Assembly: GCF_900110955.1 (NCBI RefSeq)
Contig: NZ_FOFR01000021.1
Location: 86,334-150,333 of the forward strand
Length of the DNA stretch: 64,000 nt
DNA from: Lentzea xinjiangensis
GTDB lineage: Bacteria; Actinomycetota; Actinomycetes; Mycobacteriales; Pseudonocardiaceae
Direction of reading: 5' to 3'
Part shown: positions 15,968 to 24,755 of the stretch, piece after piece
Layout of the letters: each line of letters begins with the position of its first letter
How positions within the stretch are numbered: the first letter of the stretch is position 1
The notes under the pieces: model-generated
What the model was told of the DNA's origin: nothing
The model's database searches: none
Seen by the model: the letters and a program-made list of their open reading frames with translations, nothing else
Program-made: the position numbers and the translations under genes

Positions 15968-17740
15968 TCAGCGCCGGGCCACCGCAGCCACGGCGGAGGG
16001 CGGTGTGCGGGGCCTCCACGCGGCCAGCGCGGGCAACGACATCGCGACCACGGCGACGAGCAGCAGCATCACCGCCGGGCTCAACGCCGCCAGCGGCGCC
16101 CGCTCCACGTAGGGCAACGACTCCGCGAGCATCAACCCCCACTCGGGGGCGGGCGGCGGGGTTCCGAGACCGAGGAAGCCCAGCGAGGCCAGCGCCAGCG
16201 CGATGCCGGGCAGCCTGAGGACGGCGTTGCGGGCGACGGGGCCCGCGACAGCCGGGAGCACGTGGCGCAACGCGATCCGCGACGGTGCCGCGCCGAGCGC
16301 GCGATGCGCCTTCACGTGGGCGGAAGCCCGCGTCTGCTCCACCAGCGCGGCGGCGTGCGCGGCCAGGGCGGGCCACGACACCAGCGCGACGGCGAGCGAG
16401 GCGCCGATCGTGCTGGGACCCAGCGCGGCCGCGACGAGGATGCCGGCGATCACGGGCGGCACCGCGTTCGCCGCCTCCGCCGTGCCGCGGGCGACGTCCG
16501 GCAGGAAGCCGATGGCCACGGCGACCGCGGTGGAACAGGCGCAGACCGCGACGGCCACCCCGATCGTCGCCGGCGCGCCGTGCGCGACCCGCGCCAGGAC
16601 GTCGCGGCCGAGCCCGTCCGTGCCCAAGGGGTGTGCCCAGCCCGGTGCCGCGAGCCTGGCGGCGGCGTCGATCCGCAGCGGATCGCGCAGCAGACCCCAG
16701 CCGATCACCACCACCGCCAGCACCGCCGCCCCCGCCGCAACGGCGACCCGCCGCCCGCTCGGCGGCCGGTGCGGGTGGGCGGGCAACGACAGCGCCGCGT
16801 CCCGCAGCGCGGGCCCCAGCAGGTACCGGCGGATCGCCTCGGCGATCGCGCCCACCAGCAGGCCCAGCAGGAGGAGCGCGAGAACGCAGCCCTGCAACAC
16901 CGGCACGTCCTGCGCGCGGGCCGCGCCGAGCGCCGCGCGCCCGATGCCGGGGACCGCGAAGACCGCCTCCACCGCCACGGCGCCACCGGTCAGGCCGACC
17001 ACCGCCAGGCCGGCCTGCGGCAGCAACGGCGGCAGCGCACGCCGGAGCGCTCCGCGGACGAGGACGGAACGCGTGCAGCCCCACGACCTCCACACCGCCA
17101 CCCACGGTTCGCGGAAGACCGCGGGAAGCGCGTCGCCGAGCAACGTGCCCACCACCGCGCCCGCGGGGACGCCGAGGGCGAGCGCGGGCAGCACGAGGTG
17201 CCGGGGGCCGTCCCAGCCGTACGGCGGGAACCAGCCCAGCCACACCGACAGGACCACCAGCAGCACCGCGGCCAGCAGGAACTCGGGCAGTGCCGCGAGG
17301 GCCGCGCCCACACCCCCGGTCGTCGCGGCAGCGTCACCGCGGGCGCCGCGCAGCAGGGGCGGCAGGCACAGCGCCGAGGACACCACGAGCGCGACGACCA
17401 GTGCCGCGCTCATCAGCGTCAGCGAGACGCCGAGCCCGGACAGCACCGACGGCAGCACCTCGGCGCCGTTGATCCACGACCGGCCGAGGTCGCCCCGCAC
17501 CAGGCCGGCCACCCAGCGCGTGAGCACGTCGGCGGGACCGGCGTCGAGACCGAGCTGCCGGCGGACCGCGGCCAAGGCCTCCGGCGTCGGTTCCTGCTCC
17601 GCCGAGAGCGCTCGCAGCACCGACAACGCCGGATCACGCCCGGACAACCACGGCAACAGCCCCACCACGGCGGAGATCAGCACGAGTGCGCCGAGCCGGG
17701 AGACCACGACCGCCGCCCGTCCGCGCAACGGCTCGGCCAT
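15968..17740 (-). CDS. Fused ABC transporter permease (DppB-DppC type in one chain)
   Basis: A 590-residue membrane protein equal to two peptide/nickel-type permeases joined end to end. The first half (residues about 1-290) has GDLGRSWINGAEVL and an EAA-like loop WGCTRSVLVRGALRRALPPL. The second half begins near HPLGTDGLGRDVLARVAHGA, the standard DppC motif, with its EAA-like loop AHRALGAAPSRIALRHVLP. Normal systems encode these as two proteins. The ATG at 17740 overlaps the TGA of the binding-protein gene by one base, so both are made together. No ATPase gene of the DppD/DppF type is present on either side, so energising subunits must be encoded elsewhere. Confidence 0.88.
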   Translation of the reverse strand: MAEPLRGRAAVVVSRLGALVLISAVVGLLPWLSGRDPALSVLRALSAEQEPTPEALAAVRRQLGLDAGPADVLTRWVAGLVRGDLGRSWINGAEVLPSVLSGLGVSLTLMSAALVVALVVSSALCLPPLLRGARGDAAATTGGVGAALAALPEFLLAAVLLVVLSVWLGWFPPYGWDGPRHLVLPALALGVPAGAVVGTLLGDALPAVFREPWVAVWRSWGCTRSVLVRGALRRALPPLLPQAGLAVVGLTGGAVAVEAVFAVPGIGRAALGAARAQDVPVLQGCVLALLLLGLLVGAIAEAIRRYLLGPALRDAALSLPAHPHRPPSGRRVAVAAGAAVLAVVVIGWGLLRDPLRIDAAARLAAPGWAHPLGTDGLGRDVLARVAHGAPATIGVAVAVCACSTAVAVAIGFLPDVARGTAEAANAVPPVIAGILVAAALGPSTIGASLAVALVSWPALAAHAAALVEQTRASAHVKAHRALGAAPSRIALRHVLPAVAGPVARNAVLRLPGIALALASLGFLGLGTPPPAPEWGLMLAESLPYVERAPLAALSPAVMLLLVAVVAMSLPALAAWRPRTPPSAVAAVARR

Positions 17741-19233
17741 CACTTCACGTGCGTGGCGGAGGTGATGAGCGCCCGCTCGCGCGGGTCCTTCACCGAGCCG
17801 GTGACGGACGTGGCGTCACCCTGGATCACGCGCTCGTGCAGCATCGGGATGGCGGCGTCGGTCCGCAGCACGGCCGCCTCGGCCGCGAGGATCGCCGCGC
17901 GGCGCCGGTCGCCGGCTTCGGCGGCCTCGGCCTCGCGCACGGCCCGGTCGACGGTCTCGTCGCACAGCCGCGCGATGTTGAACGAGCCGCCGCAGGTGAA
18001 GTCCGACTTCAGGTAGGCGACCGGGTCACCGGAGTCGAGCACGGTCGCGCGCGACAGGATGAACGCGTCGAACCTGCCCGCCAGCATGTCCTGCTCGATG
18101 TGCGCGTACTCGCGGACGACCTGGTTCACCCGGAAGCCCGCGTCCTGGAGCTGTTGCTGCACCAGGGAAGCGACCTCGGGCAGCTCGGCGCGGTCGGTGA
18201 AGGTCGCCAGGGTGATCGTGGCACCGTTCGCCCGGCCGGCGGCGACGCGGCCGGTGATCTCCTTGCGGCCCTGGACCGTCCACGGCAGTGCCGGTCCGAG
18301 CAGTCCCTTCGCGACGTCGGCGCGCTTTTCGTAGACGGTGCCGACGATCTGGTCGCGGTCGATCGCCTCGCGGACCGCGGCGCGCACGGCCGGGTCCGCG
18401 AACGGCCCGGACTTCGTGTTGAGGTACAGCGTGTTGGTGCGCGGCATCGGCACCTCGTTGATGGTCCGCGCATCGAGCAGCGCGGCCTGCGACACCGGGA
18501 CCGCCTCGGCGATGTGCGCCTCACCGGCGCGGATCGCGGCCGCACGCGCGGTGCCGTCCGGCACGAACGACACGTCGATGCCCGCGGCCTTGGCCTTCTC
18601 GCCCCAGTAGCCCTCGTGGCGGTCGAGGGTCGCACTGGTGGTGCCGTCGACCCGTACTAGCCGGAACGGCCCGCTTCCGGTGCCCACCGGCGTGACCTTG
18701 CCGTCCGCGGCGTACGCGCTTTCGGCCAGGATGGACAGTTGAGGCGACGACAACCGCTGCGGCAGCAACGGATCCGGCGCACCCGTCGTGACGACCAGCT
18801 TGTCGCCCTGCACGGCGGCGGTCAGCGCGACGCCGTCGAGGATGCGCGGCTTCGGCACCGCCTTCGTCGCCCTGGTGAGGGTGTTCACGGCGACCGCGGG
18901 CGTCAGGGCGCTGCCGTCGTGGAAGCTCACGCCCTGCCGCAGGGTGAACTCCCAGGCGGTGTCCGACGTCTGCCGCCACCCGGTCGCGAGACCGGGGCGG
19001 GCGTCACCGCCGTCGTCCAGCGTCACCAGCGTCTCCGCGGTGGACCAGCGGGACAGCTTGAACGCGTCGTCGCTGAACGGCGACAGACCCGACCGCGGCG
19101 GCTGCATCATGGCGAGCTTGATCCTTGCCCCGCCGGACGTGCCGCTCTCCCCCGCGCTCTGGGCGAAGCACCCGGCGAGGAGGATCGAGGCAGCGGTCAG
19201 ACCGGCGGCGGCCAGGGGCGCGCGGTGGTGCAT
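17740..19233 (-). CDS. ABC transporter substrate-binding lipoprotein (family 5, peptide/nickel/metallophore type)
   Basis: A 497-residue lipoprotein: the signal peptide ends in the lipobox LLAGC, with the lipidated cysteine at residue 22. The mature part follows the SBP family 5 order, including ETLVTLDDGGDARPGLATGW, WEFTLRQGVSFHDGSALT and REAIDRDQIVGTVY. Family members bind oligopeptides, nickel chelates or metallophores. A Zur-like box 50 bases upstream of the start argues for a zinc-related ligand, such as a zinc chelate. It is translationally coupled to the fused permease. The ligand cannot be read from the sequence. Confidence 0.88.
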   Translation of the reverse strand: MHHRAPLAAAGLTAASILLAGCFAQSAGESGTSGGARIKLAMMQPPRSGLSPFSDDAFKLSRWSTAETLVTLDDGGDARPGLATGWRQTSDTAWEFTLRQGVSFHDGSALTPAVAVNTLTRATKAVPKPRILDGVALTAAVQGDKLVVTTGAPDPLLPQRLSSPQLSILAESAYAADGKVTPVGTGSGPFRLVRVDGTTSATLDRHEGYWGEKAKAAGIDVSFVPDGTARAAAIRAGEAHIAEAVPVSQAALLDARTINEVPMPRTNTLYLNTKSGPFADPAVRAAVREAIDRDQIVGTVYEKRADVAKGLLGPALPWTVQGRKEITGRVAAGRANGATITLATFTDRAELPEVASLVQQQLQDAGFRVNQVVREYAHIEQDMLAGRFDAFILSRATVLDSGDPVAYLKSDFTCGGSFNIARLCDETVDRAVREAEAAEAGDRRRAAILAAEAAVLRTDAAIPMLHERVIQGDATSVTGSVKDPRERALITSATHVK

Positions 19234-19282
19234 GGCAGGGTCCTGTCGTCATGAGCGGTGGTGACGCACCGACGTTAGCTCA

Positions 19283-19297
19283 TGACAATCATTTGCA
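19283..19297 (-). promoter_or_regulatory. Zur-like box
   Basis: On the minus strand the site reads TGCAAATGATTGTCA. It matches the actinobacterial Zur consensus TGAAAATGATTTTCA at 13 of 15 positions and keeps the 7-1-7 dyad. It lies 50 bases upstream of the binding-protein start, the normal operator position for zinc-dependent repression. Confidence 0.7.
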
Positions 19298-19317
19298 TCT
19301 ATTTCGGGAGTTGCACG

Positions 19318-20127
19318 TCACGTGGCGCGGCGCCCGCTGCCGATCAGGGTGGTGGCGTCGAGCTCGGTGACGCCCGCGTCCCGCAGCGACGCGAGGTAGA
19401 GCTCGCGCACGGTGTGCAGGGCGTCCTCCGGCACCTTCGCCAACGCCCCGCGGAAGCCGGACCCCGTGATCACCAGCCACGCCACCTCGGGAGTCATCGT
19501 CAGCGCCATCTCGTGGACGGTCACCTCGACGTCGACGAGGTCGCGCCCGGCCAGCCAGGCCGCGTAGCCGCCGGGCTGGTTGACCCGGTCGACGAGGTGC
19601 GGCGGGCGCGGCGCGGGCACCGGGGTGTTCGTGGCCTCGGCGATGGCGAGGCCGAGGTGCCGGCCGGCCGCGGCCATCGACTCGCCGCGCCAGATGGTGA
19701 ACACCGCCCGGCCACCGGGCCGCAGCAGGCTGACCAGGTGGTCGGTGCCCGCGGTCATGTCCGGGAAGAAGAAGATGCCGAGGGCCGACTGGACCACGTC
19801 GTAGCTCTCCGCCGTCCAGGTCGTGACGTCCGCCGCGTGGGCCCGCAACTGGGGCAGGCCCGCCGAGAGCCGCCGCAGCTCGTCGACCATCGGAGCGGAC
19901 ATGTCGACGGCGTCGACGAGGCCGTCGGGACCGACGAGCCCGGCGGCCGGGATCGCCGAGGCGCCGGTGCCGCAGCAGGCGTCGAGCACGCGCTCACCCG
20001 GCCTCGGCGCGGCGACCGCGACCGTCGCCGCGCCGATCGGCTCCCACAGGTGCCGCCCCAGCGCGGTGAAGTCCGCCGCCGCGGCGTCGAACGCGTCGCG
20101 GATCTCCGCCTGCCCGTCCTGAACCAT
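19318..20127 (-). CDS. Class I SAM-dependent methyltransferase
   Basis: A 269-residue UbiE-like methyltransferase. SAM motif I is ERVLDACCGTGASAIPAA, the acidic residue of strand 2 is in LVDAVDMSAPMV, and motif IV is YDVVQSALGIFFFPDM. The start is an ATG at 20127 (MVQDGQAEIRDAF). It is on the same strand as, and just upstream of, the Zur-box transporter operon, but the box lies between them, so they are probably separate transcripts. A role in making a metal-binding molecule is possible but speculative. Confidence 0.8.
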   Translation of the reverse strand: MVQDGQAEIRDAFDAAAADFTALGRHLWEPIGAATVAVAAPRPGERVLDACCGTGASAIPAAGLVGPDGLVDAVDMSAPMVDELRRLSAGLPQLRAHAADVTTWTAESYDVVQSALGIFFFPDMTAGTDHLVSLLRPGGRAVFTIWRGESMAAAGRHLGLAIAEATNTPVPAPRPPHLVDRVNQPGGYAAWLAGRDLVDVEVTVHEMALTMTPEVAWLVITGSGFRGALAKVPEDALHTVRELYLASLRDAGVTELDATTLIGSGRRAT

Positions 20128-20169
20128 GTCTCCTCGCTTCGTTCGCGCCGCACCGCACGTGCTTGCCGA

Positions 20170-20733
20170 TCAGGGCTGATCCCGCTCCAGGTCCAGCCAC
20201 ATGACGCGGAGACCCACCTTGCCCGCGACGGGGTGGCGGAACGCTCCTGGTGCGACCCCGAGGGTGACGAACCCGAGGCTCTCGTAGAGGCGGATCGCGC
20301 TCGTGTTGGTGTCGACGACGGCGTTGAACTGGATCGCGTCGAAGGCGTTCCGCCGCGCCCACGTGATCATGTCGGTGGTGAGGGCACGTCCCACGCCCGC
20401 GCCCCGTGCGCGCCTGGAGACCATCAGGCTGCCGGAAGCGATGTGGTTTCCGGGGCCCGGCCGGTTGGCGTACATGTTGGCGGTGCCGAGGACCCGGCCG
20501 TCAGCGGCGGCGACGACCGTTCTGGCCGGCGGGGGCAGGAGCCAGATCTGCTTGGCGTCCGGCTCGGTCATCGCGGGGTCGTAGGGCAGGGTGTGCTGTT
20601 CGGTGATGACATCGCGCAGGATGGGCCAGATCTGCGGCCAGTCGTCGTCATGGGCTTCCCTGATCGTGACGGCCTGGATCGTGAAGTCCCGGATCGTGGA
20701 GGCTGGCACCGCGGGCTGCGCCGGGTCAGCCAT
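20170..20733 (-). CDS. GNAT-family N-acetyltransferase
   Basis: A 187-residue protein with a GNAT fold. The acetyl-CoA pyrophosphate loop is seen in RRARGAGVGRALTTDMITWA (motif A, R/Q-x-x-G-x-G/A), followed by NTSAIRLYESLGFVTLG, the usual C-terminal motif B. An N-terminal segment of about 20 residues precedes the domain (VTIREAHDDDWPQIWPIL). The ATG at 20733 is the likely start; the frame stays open upstream. It is divergent from the histidine phosphatase, and the TetR-type operator at 20859 lies between them, so it may share that control. Acetyl acceptor unknown. Confidence 0.82.
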   Translation of the reverse strand: MADPAQPAVPASTIRDFTIQAVTIREAHDDDWPQIWPILRDVITEQHTLPYDPAMTEPDAKQIWLLPPPARTVVAAADGRVLGTANMYANRPGPGNHIASGSLMVSRRARGAGVGRALTTDMITWARRNAFDAIQFNAVVDTNTSAIRLYESLGFVTLGVAPGAFRHPVAGKVGLRVMWLDLERDQP

Positions 20734-20858
20734 GCGGTCCACCGCTGATGACGAGCGCGATACGTGGTTGCACGGCACCACCCTGTTGGCGCGGGCTCAC
20801 GACCGCAAACCAATTACCGGAATGCGCCACGCCTCATGGAGCTGCGACCAGAACCAGT

Positions 20859-20877
20859 CAGATGTTGCAAACATCTG
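20859..20877. promoter_or_regulatory. TetR-type operator, copy 1 (CAGATG-N7-CATCTG)
   Basis: CAGATGTTGCAAACATCTG is a perfect palindrome around a central GCA. The same half-sites with the same 7-base spacing occur at 24756-24776 before the TetR gene, and both copies are followed by GGATGT and then TGAGTATC. The site lies 24 bases upstream of the histidine phosphatase ATG. Confidence 0.75.
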
Positions 20878-20900
20878 GATGTCTTGAGTATCTTGAAGCG

Positions 20901-21488
20901 ATGGCCACCCGTCACCTCTACCTGGTCCGGCATGGTGCGGCGGATGCGTTCGGCGAGCTGACCGAGGCCGGGCGGCGGCAATCGGCACTGCTCGGCGAGC
21001 GGCTCGCCGGCGTGCCGATCGACACCGTCTGGCATTCGCCGTTGCCCAGGGCCACCGCGTCCGCGGAGATCCTGGGCGCGCACCTGCCCGGTGCCGCCGT
21101 GCGGGAGGCAGCCGAACTGGTCGACCACGTGCCGCACGTGCCCGACGAGATCCCTCCCGCGTGGGCCGGGTTCTTCGACGGCTACGACGCCGCCGAAGCC
21201 GCCGCGGGAGCACGCATCGCGGCGGAGCTGGTCGAGAGGTTCGCCCGTCCCGCGGACACCGAGACCCACGAGGTCCTGGTCACCCACGCCTACCCGGTGG
21301 CCTGGCTCGTGCGGCACGCCCTCGACGCGCCGCCGGCCCGCTGGCTGGGGCTGGACTGCGGGAACGCGGCGCTGACGGTGATCGAGCACCGAACCGGCCT
21401 GGCGCCGACGTTGGTGGTGTACAACGACATGAGCCATCTTCCGGCCGAACTGCGCTGGACGGGGTTCGGTCCCGGCGCGCGTCCCTGA
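20901..21488 (+). CDS. Histidine phosphatase superfamily protein
   Basis: A 195-residue enzyme of the phosphoglycerate mutase-like fold. The phosphohistidine motif is YLVRHGAADAFGELTEAG, with catalytic histidine in RHG. The supporting arginine is in HSPLPRATASAEI and the second histidine is in VLVTHAYPVAWLVRHAL. It is probably a phosphatase acting on a small phosphorylated metabolite or phosphopeptide. The start is the ATG at 20901. Its promoter region carries the operator shared with the TetR/PPDK-like operon 4 kb away. Confidence 0.85.
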   Translation: MATRHLYLVRHGAADAFGELTEAGRRQSALLGERLAGVPIDTVWHSPLPRATASAEILGAHLPGAAVREAAELVDHVPHVPDEIPPAWAGFFDGYDAAEAAAGARIAAELVERFARPADTETHEVLVTHAYPVAWLVRHALDAPPARWLGLDCGNAALTVIEHRTGLAPTLVVYNDMSHLPAELRWTGFGPGARP

Positions 21489-21506
21489 GCGCCGGGCCCG
21501 TGCCGG

Positions 21507-23024
21507 CTACTCGCGCCGGCCCGAGGCGCCGCGAAGCACGGCATGAGCGGCGCCGAGGCGTTCGGACTCGGTGCGGCCGTTGTGGTCGCCCGAGACGTCG
21601 TCCGCCCAGCCGAGCAGCCTGCGCAGGTGGGCGTCCGCCGCGGGCGTGACCGTGCCGGGGTCGCCGAGCACGACCTCGCCGCCGGTCCCGTCGATCGTGA
21701 CGAGGGTGCCCGCACCGATCGTCCGTCCGCCGGCGCTCACCGAACCGGCGTCGACGACGAGGTCCGCTACCCCCACGACGGCCGGCTTGCCCATGGCACG
21801 TGCGACCACCGCGGCGTGGCTGGCCGGTCCGCCGCGGGCGGTGACGATCCCGGCGGCCGCGGCCAGGCCGCGCAGGTCGTGCGGGGAGGTCTCCGGCCGC
21901 ACCAGGACGACGGGGCCGTCCGCGGCCATCCGCACCGCGCTGTCCGAAGTGGTCGCCACCCGGCCGGTCGCGACGCCGGGGCAGGCGCCCAGTCCCCTGG
22001 CCAGGACGTCGGCCTCCCCCGCCACAATCCGCGGGGTGCGGACGTGCCGGAGGTGCTGGGGCGAGACGCGCAGCAGCGCTTCGCCGCGGCCGATCACGCG
22101 CTCGTCGACGAGATCGGTGGCGAGCCGCACGGCGGCGGCGCCGTCGAACCGGCCGGGCCGGGCCTGGAGCAGCCACAGCACGCCCGCCTCGAACGTGAAC
22201 TCGACGTAGCACGCGTCGCGGTAGTGCCCCTCGATCCGGCTCAGGGCGTCGAGCAGGGCGGCCCACACCGCGGGCTCCCGGTCGGCGAGCTCGCGCAGGG
22301 GCCGGGTTCGCGAGCCGCCGGAGACGACCTCCTCGCCCTGGCGCCCGAAGAGCACTTCGCCGAACGGGACGTTCGCGCCGGTGTTCGGGTCCCGGCTGAA
22401 CGCGACGCCGGTGCCGCTGCGGTCGTCGCGGTTGCCGAACACCATGGCCTGGACGATCACCGCAGTGCCGAGGTGGTGCGGAATGCCGTGCAGCTCCCGG
22501 TAGGTCTGCGCCCGCGGCGCGTCCCACGACGAGAACACCGTCCGCACCGCCAGCGCGAGCTGCCGGGCCGCGTCGTCGGGGATCGGACGGCCATCCCCGA
22601 TCGCGGCGGCGAAGCCGGCCAGGAACCGCTCGCGCGAGGACAGGGCGAACCGCTCGTCACCCGTCTCGGCCGCCAGCGCGGCGGTCGACTCCGCGGTGAG
22701 ACCCAGGTTGAGGATCGTGTCCATCATGCCCGGCATCGACACGCTCGCCCCGGAACGGACCGACACCGCCAACGGCCGCCGCACTCCGCCGAAGTCCCGT
22801 CCGGTGGCGGTTTCGAGGTCGCTCATCGCCCGGCGCAGCTCGTCCTCGAGCCCGTCGGGCAGGCACCCGTCGCGCAGGTACTCGCGACACGCCTCGGCGG
22901 TGACGACGAACCCGGCCGGCACGGGCAGCCCGAGCCGGTGCAGGGCCACGAGGCCGTGAGCCTTCCCGCCCACCACTTCCGCCGTCTCCCCGGTCTCGGC
23001 GGAAAGCCGCCGGATCCACCTCAT
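21507..23024 (-). CDS. PPDK-like phosphotransferase lacking the PEP/pyruvate barrel
   Basis: A 505-residue protein with the N-terminal ATP-grasp domain of pyruvate phosphate dikinase (GGKAHGLVALHRLGLPVPAG; SVRSGASVSMPGMMDTILNL; GTGVAFSRDPNTG; EFTFEAGVLWLLQARPGR) and the swivelling phosphohistidine domain (TARGGPASHAAVVARAMGKP, catalytic histidine in SHA). The protein ends about 60 residues later, so the third domain that binds pyruvate/PEP is missing; a normal PPDK has about 870-900 residues. It can plausibly autophosphorylate from ATP but needs another phosphate acceptor. Its ATG overlaps the stop of a winged-helix gene, which itself overlaps a TetR gene. Confidence 0.87.
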   Translation of the reverse strand: MRWIRRLSAETGETAEVVGGKAHGLVALHRLGLPVPAGFVVTAEACREYLRDGCLPDGLEDELRRAMSDLETATGRDFGGVRRPLAVSVRSGASVSMPGMMDTILNLGLTAESTAALAAETGDERFALSSRERFLAGFAAAIGDGRPIPDDAARQLALAVRTVFSSWDAPRAQTYRELHGIPHHLGTAVIVQAMVFGNRDDRSGTGVAFSRDPNTGANVPFGEVLFGRQGEEVVSGGSRTRPLRELADREPAVWAALLDALSRIEGHYRDACYVEFTFEAGVLWLLQARPGRFDGAAAVRLATDLVDERVIGRGEALLRVSPQHLRHVRTPRIVAGEADVLARGLGACPGVATGRVATTSDSAVRMAADGPVVLVRPETSPHDLRGLAAAAGIVTARGGPASHAAVVARAMGKPAVVGVADLVVDAGSVSAGGRTIGAGTLVTIDGTGGEVVLGDPGTVTPAADAHLRRLLGWADDVSGDHNGRTESERLGAAHAVLRGASGRRE

Positions 23025-23632
23025 CGCGGGATCCCCAGGGTCGCGAGCAGGTCTTCGTGCAACTCGGCCCAGACGGCGTGGTACGACGCGATGTCATCGG
23101 TCAGATACTCCGAAGCACCACAAGTGGCGCGTTGCAAGGCATCGGCCAGCCGGAACCGATAGCGGCCGAACCGGGGCAACGCCGCGGAAATCTCGTCCAG
23201 CACGACAACAGCGCGCCGGTGGAAGTCCGTGAACCGGTCGAGGACCCGGTCGTCGTAGGACTGGTCGCTGTGGTCGTTGGCGACGACCACGCCGTCGACG
23301 GAGCGGAGCTGCCAGGCCGTGCAGAGGTCGAGCAGCTCCGGGTTGAGCACCAGGAAGCCGTCGAACGCGGCCGTCAGGGCGGGACGGGCGGCCGCCGCCT
23401 CCAGCTCGCCGGTGATCCGCTCGGCGTCCGCGGCCCGGCCGGAGGCCGTCAGACCCCACCCGCCGAACTCGCCGGCCTGGTGCGTGACGAGACCGGTGAC
23501 CGCGAGGTCGATCAGCTCGGACTCCGCGTCGGCCTCGCTCAGCCCGGCCGTCGCGGCGATGCGGGCGGTGCCGGCGAAGCCGATGCAGCGAAGGGTGTGC
23601 AGCACGAGGAGATCGGTCGCGAGGTGGGTCAC
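23021..23632 (-). CDS. Winged-helix protein associated with PPDK-like gene
   Basis: A 203-residue protein. Residues about 5-70 look like a winged helix-turn-helix: LLVLHTLRCIGFAGTARIAA, AGLSEADAESELIDLAVTGL, and a wing ending GWGLTASGR. The remainder (LVLNPELLDLCTAWQLR, VVVANDHSDQSYDDRVLDRF) is mostly helical and not recognisable. It overlaps by four bases both the TetR gene upstream and the PPDK-like gene downstream, so it is a fixed part of this operon. It could be a second regulator, or a DNA-binding partner controlled by phosphorylation; that is inference. Confidence 0.75.
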   Translation of the reverse strand: MTHLATDLLVLHTLRCIGFAGTARIAATAGLSEADAESELIDLAVTGLVTHQAGEFGGWGLTASGRAADAERITGELEAAAARPALTAAFDGFLVLNPELLDLCTAWQLRSVDGVVVANDHSDQSYDDRVLDRFTDFHRRAVVVLDEISAALPRFGRYRFRLADALQRATCGASEYLTDDIASYHAVWAELHEDLLATLGIPR

Positions 23633-24708
23633 CGGCCGGCCTTCCGCCGCCGTGACACGATCGCCGCGGCATGGCCTGCACCTCGTCCGGCGGCACGGGC
23701 GACGACCGTCCCGTCCTGGACGCGCACCGCGGCTTCGGTCTCGTCGCCGGCGTCCGCGAGTCCGAGCGCGGATGCCACCGCAGCGTCGTCGTCAATCACC
23801 AGACGCAGGCACGGCAGGGGATCCGCGGCGAACACGCGCCGCAGAGACGCCGTCAGATCGGAGACCCTCAGCCGCACGAGGCGACCGGTCTCGGCCGGAT
23901 CACCCGTGACGACGACGACCGTCACCCGCTCCCCCTGCCGAGCGGAGCGGACGGCTTCCTCCGCCGCGGCGAGACGCCGCGCTCCCAGCACGACGACCAC
24001 ACCGTCGGCGCCGAGGTCCACCTCGGAACCGCTGATCCGGTCCACCAGAGCCGCGGGCGGGTCCCAGCCCTCCGCGCAGGACCGCGCCGGCTCCACGTAG
24101 GACAGGTGCGGCGGCGCCCAGGTGTCGGCGAGGTCCATCCCGGCCAGGTGCCGGCAGGCGAGCGCCAGGTCGAACGGATCACCCGATCCCGGCGCGGTCT
24201 CGGCCCCGTACCCCGCGCCGTCGAGCAGCGTCAGCACCAGCGAGGCCAGCCGAACCCGTCGTGCCGGTGCGCACGACTCCAGCGCGAGCCCGAGCAGCGT
24301 CGCCTCCAGCCGGGCGGCCTGCGCGAGCACCGCCCGCCCGTGGTCGTCGTCGAGGACGCCGACCAGCGAGCGCAGTTGCAACCGTCCTCCCCCCGCCGTC
24401 TCACCGGCGAGGGGCAGCCGCTCGAGCCACACCCTGGCGAACGAACCCAACGCGTCGGGCAGCGACGCCGGAGCGTTCGGCGGCTCCGCGACGGCGGCGC
24501 TTTCGACCAGGCTGATCAGCACCGCCAGGTACAGCGCCCGCTTGCTCGGGAAGTTCGAGTAGACCGCACCGCGGGTGAGCTCGGCCCGCTCGGCGATCCG
24601 GTCCACCTTCGCGAGGGCGTAGCCGTGCTCGGTGAACTCCTCCTCCGCCGCTGCCAGCACCGCCGCCCGTGTGCGTTCTTGCTGCTGCGCCCGCGTCAGC
24701 CGAACCAT
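23629..24708 (-). CDS. TetR-family regulator with long thioredoxin-like C-terminal extension
   Basis: A 359-residue protein, far longer than the usual 190-220 residues of TetR regulators. Residues about 5-55 are the TetR DNA-binding domain (TRAAVLAAAEEEFTEHGYAL, VDRIAERAELTRGAVYSNFP). A TetR-type helical domain follows to about 190. The last 130 residues (VVVVLGARRLAAAEEAVRSA, VVVVTGDPAETGRLVRLRV, LRLVIDDDAAVASALGL) have strand-helix alternation resembling a peroxiredoxin/thioredoxin fold without visible catalytic cysteines. I chose the ATG at 24708 because GGAG precedes it; the ATG at 24750 lies inside a conserved promoter element. Confidence 0.8.
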   Translation of the reverse strand: MVRLTRAQQQERTRAAVLAAAEEEFTEHGYALAKVDRIAERAELTRGAVYSNFPSKRALYLAVLISLVESAAVAEPPNAPASLPDALGSFARVWLERLPLAGETAGGGRLQLRSLVGVLDDDHGRAVLAQAARLEATLLGLALESCAPARRVRLASLVLTLLDGAGYGAETAPGSGDPFDLALACRHLAGMDLADTWAPPHLSYVEPARSCAEGWDPPAALVDRISGSEVDLGADGVVVVLGARRLAAAEEAVRSARQGERVTVVVVTGDPAETGRLVRLRVSDLTASLRRVFAADPLPCLRLVIDDDAAVASALGLADAGDETEAAVRVQDGTVVARAAGRGAGHAAAIVSRRRKAGR

Positions 24709-24755
24709 CGCCGCTCCGTTCGTGTTCTCACGGGCAGCTACGATACTCATAACAT

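Noticed and set aside
15893..18016. Very long plus-strand frame over the permease gene
   Set aside because: It is a low-complexity R/G/A/Q-rich shadow of the fused permease on the other strand.
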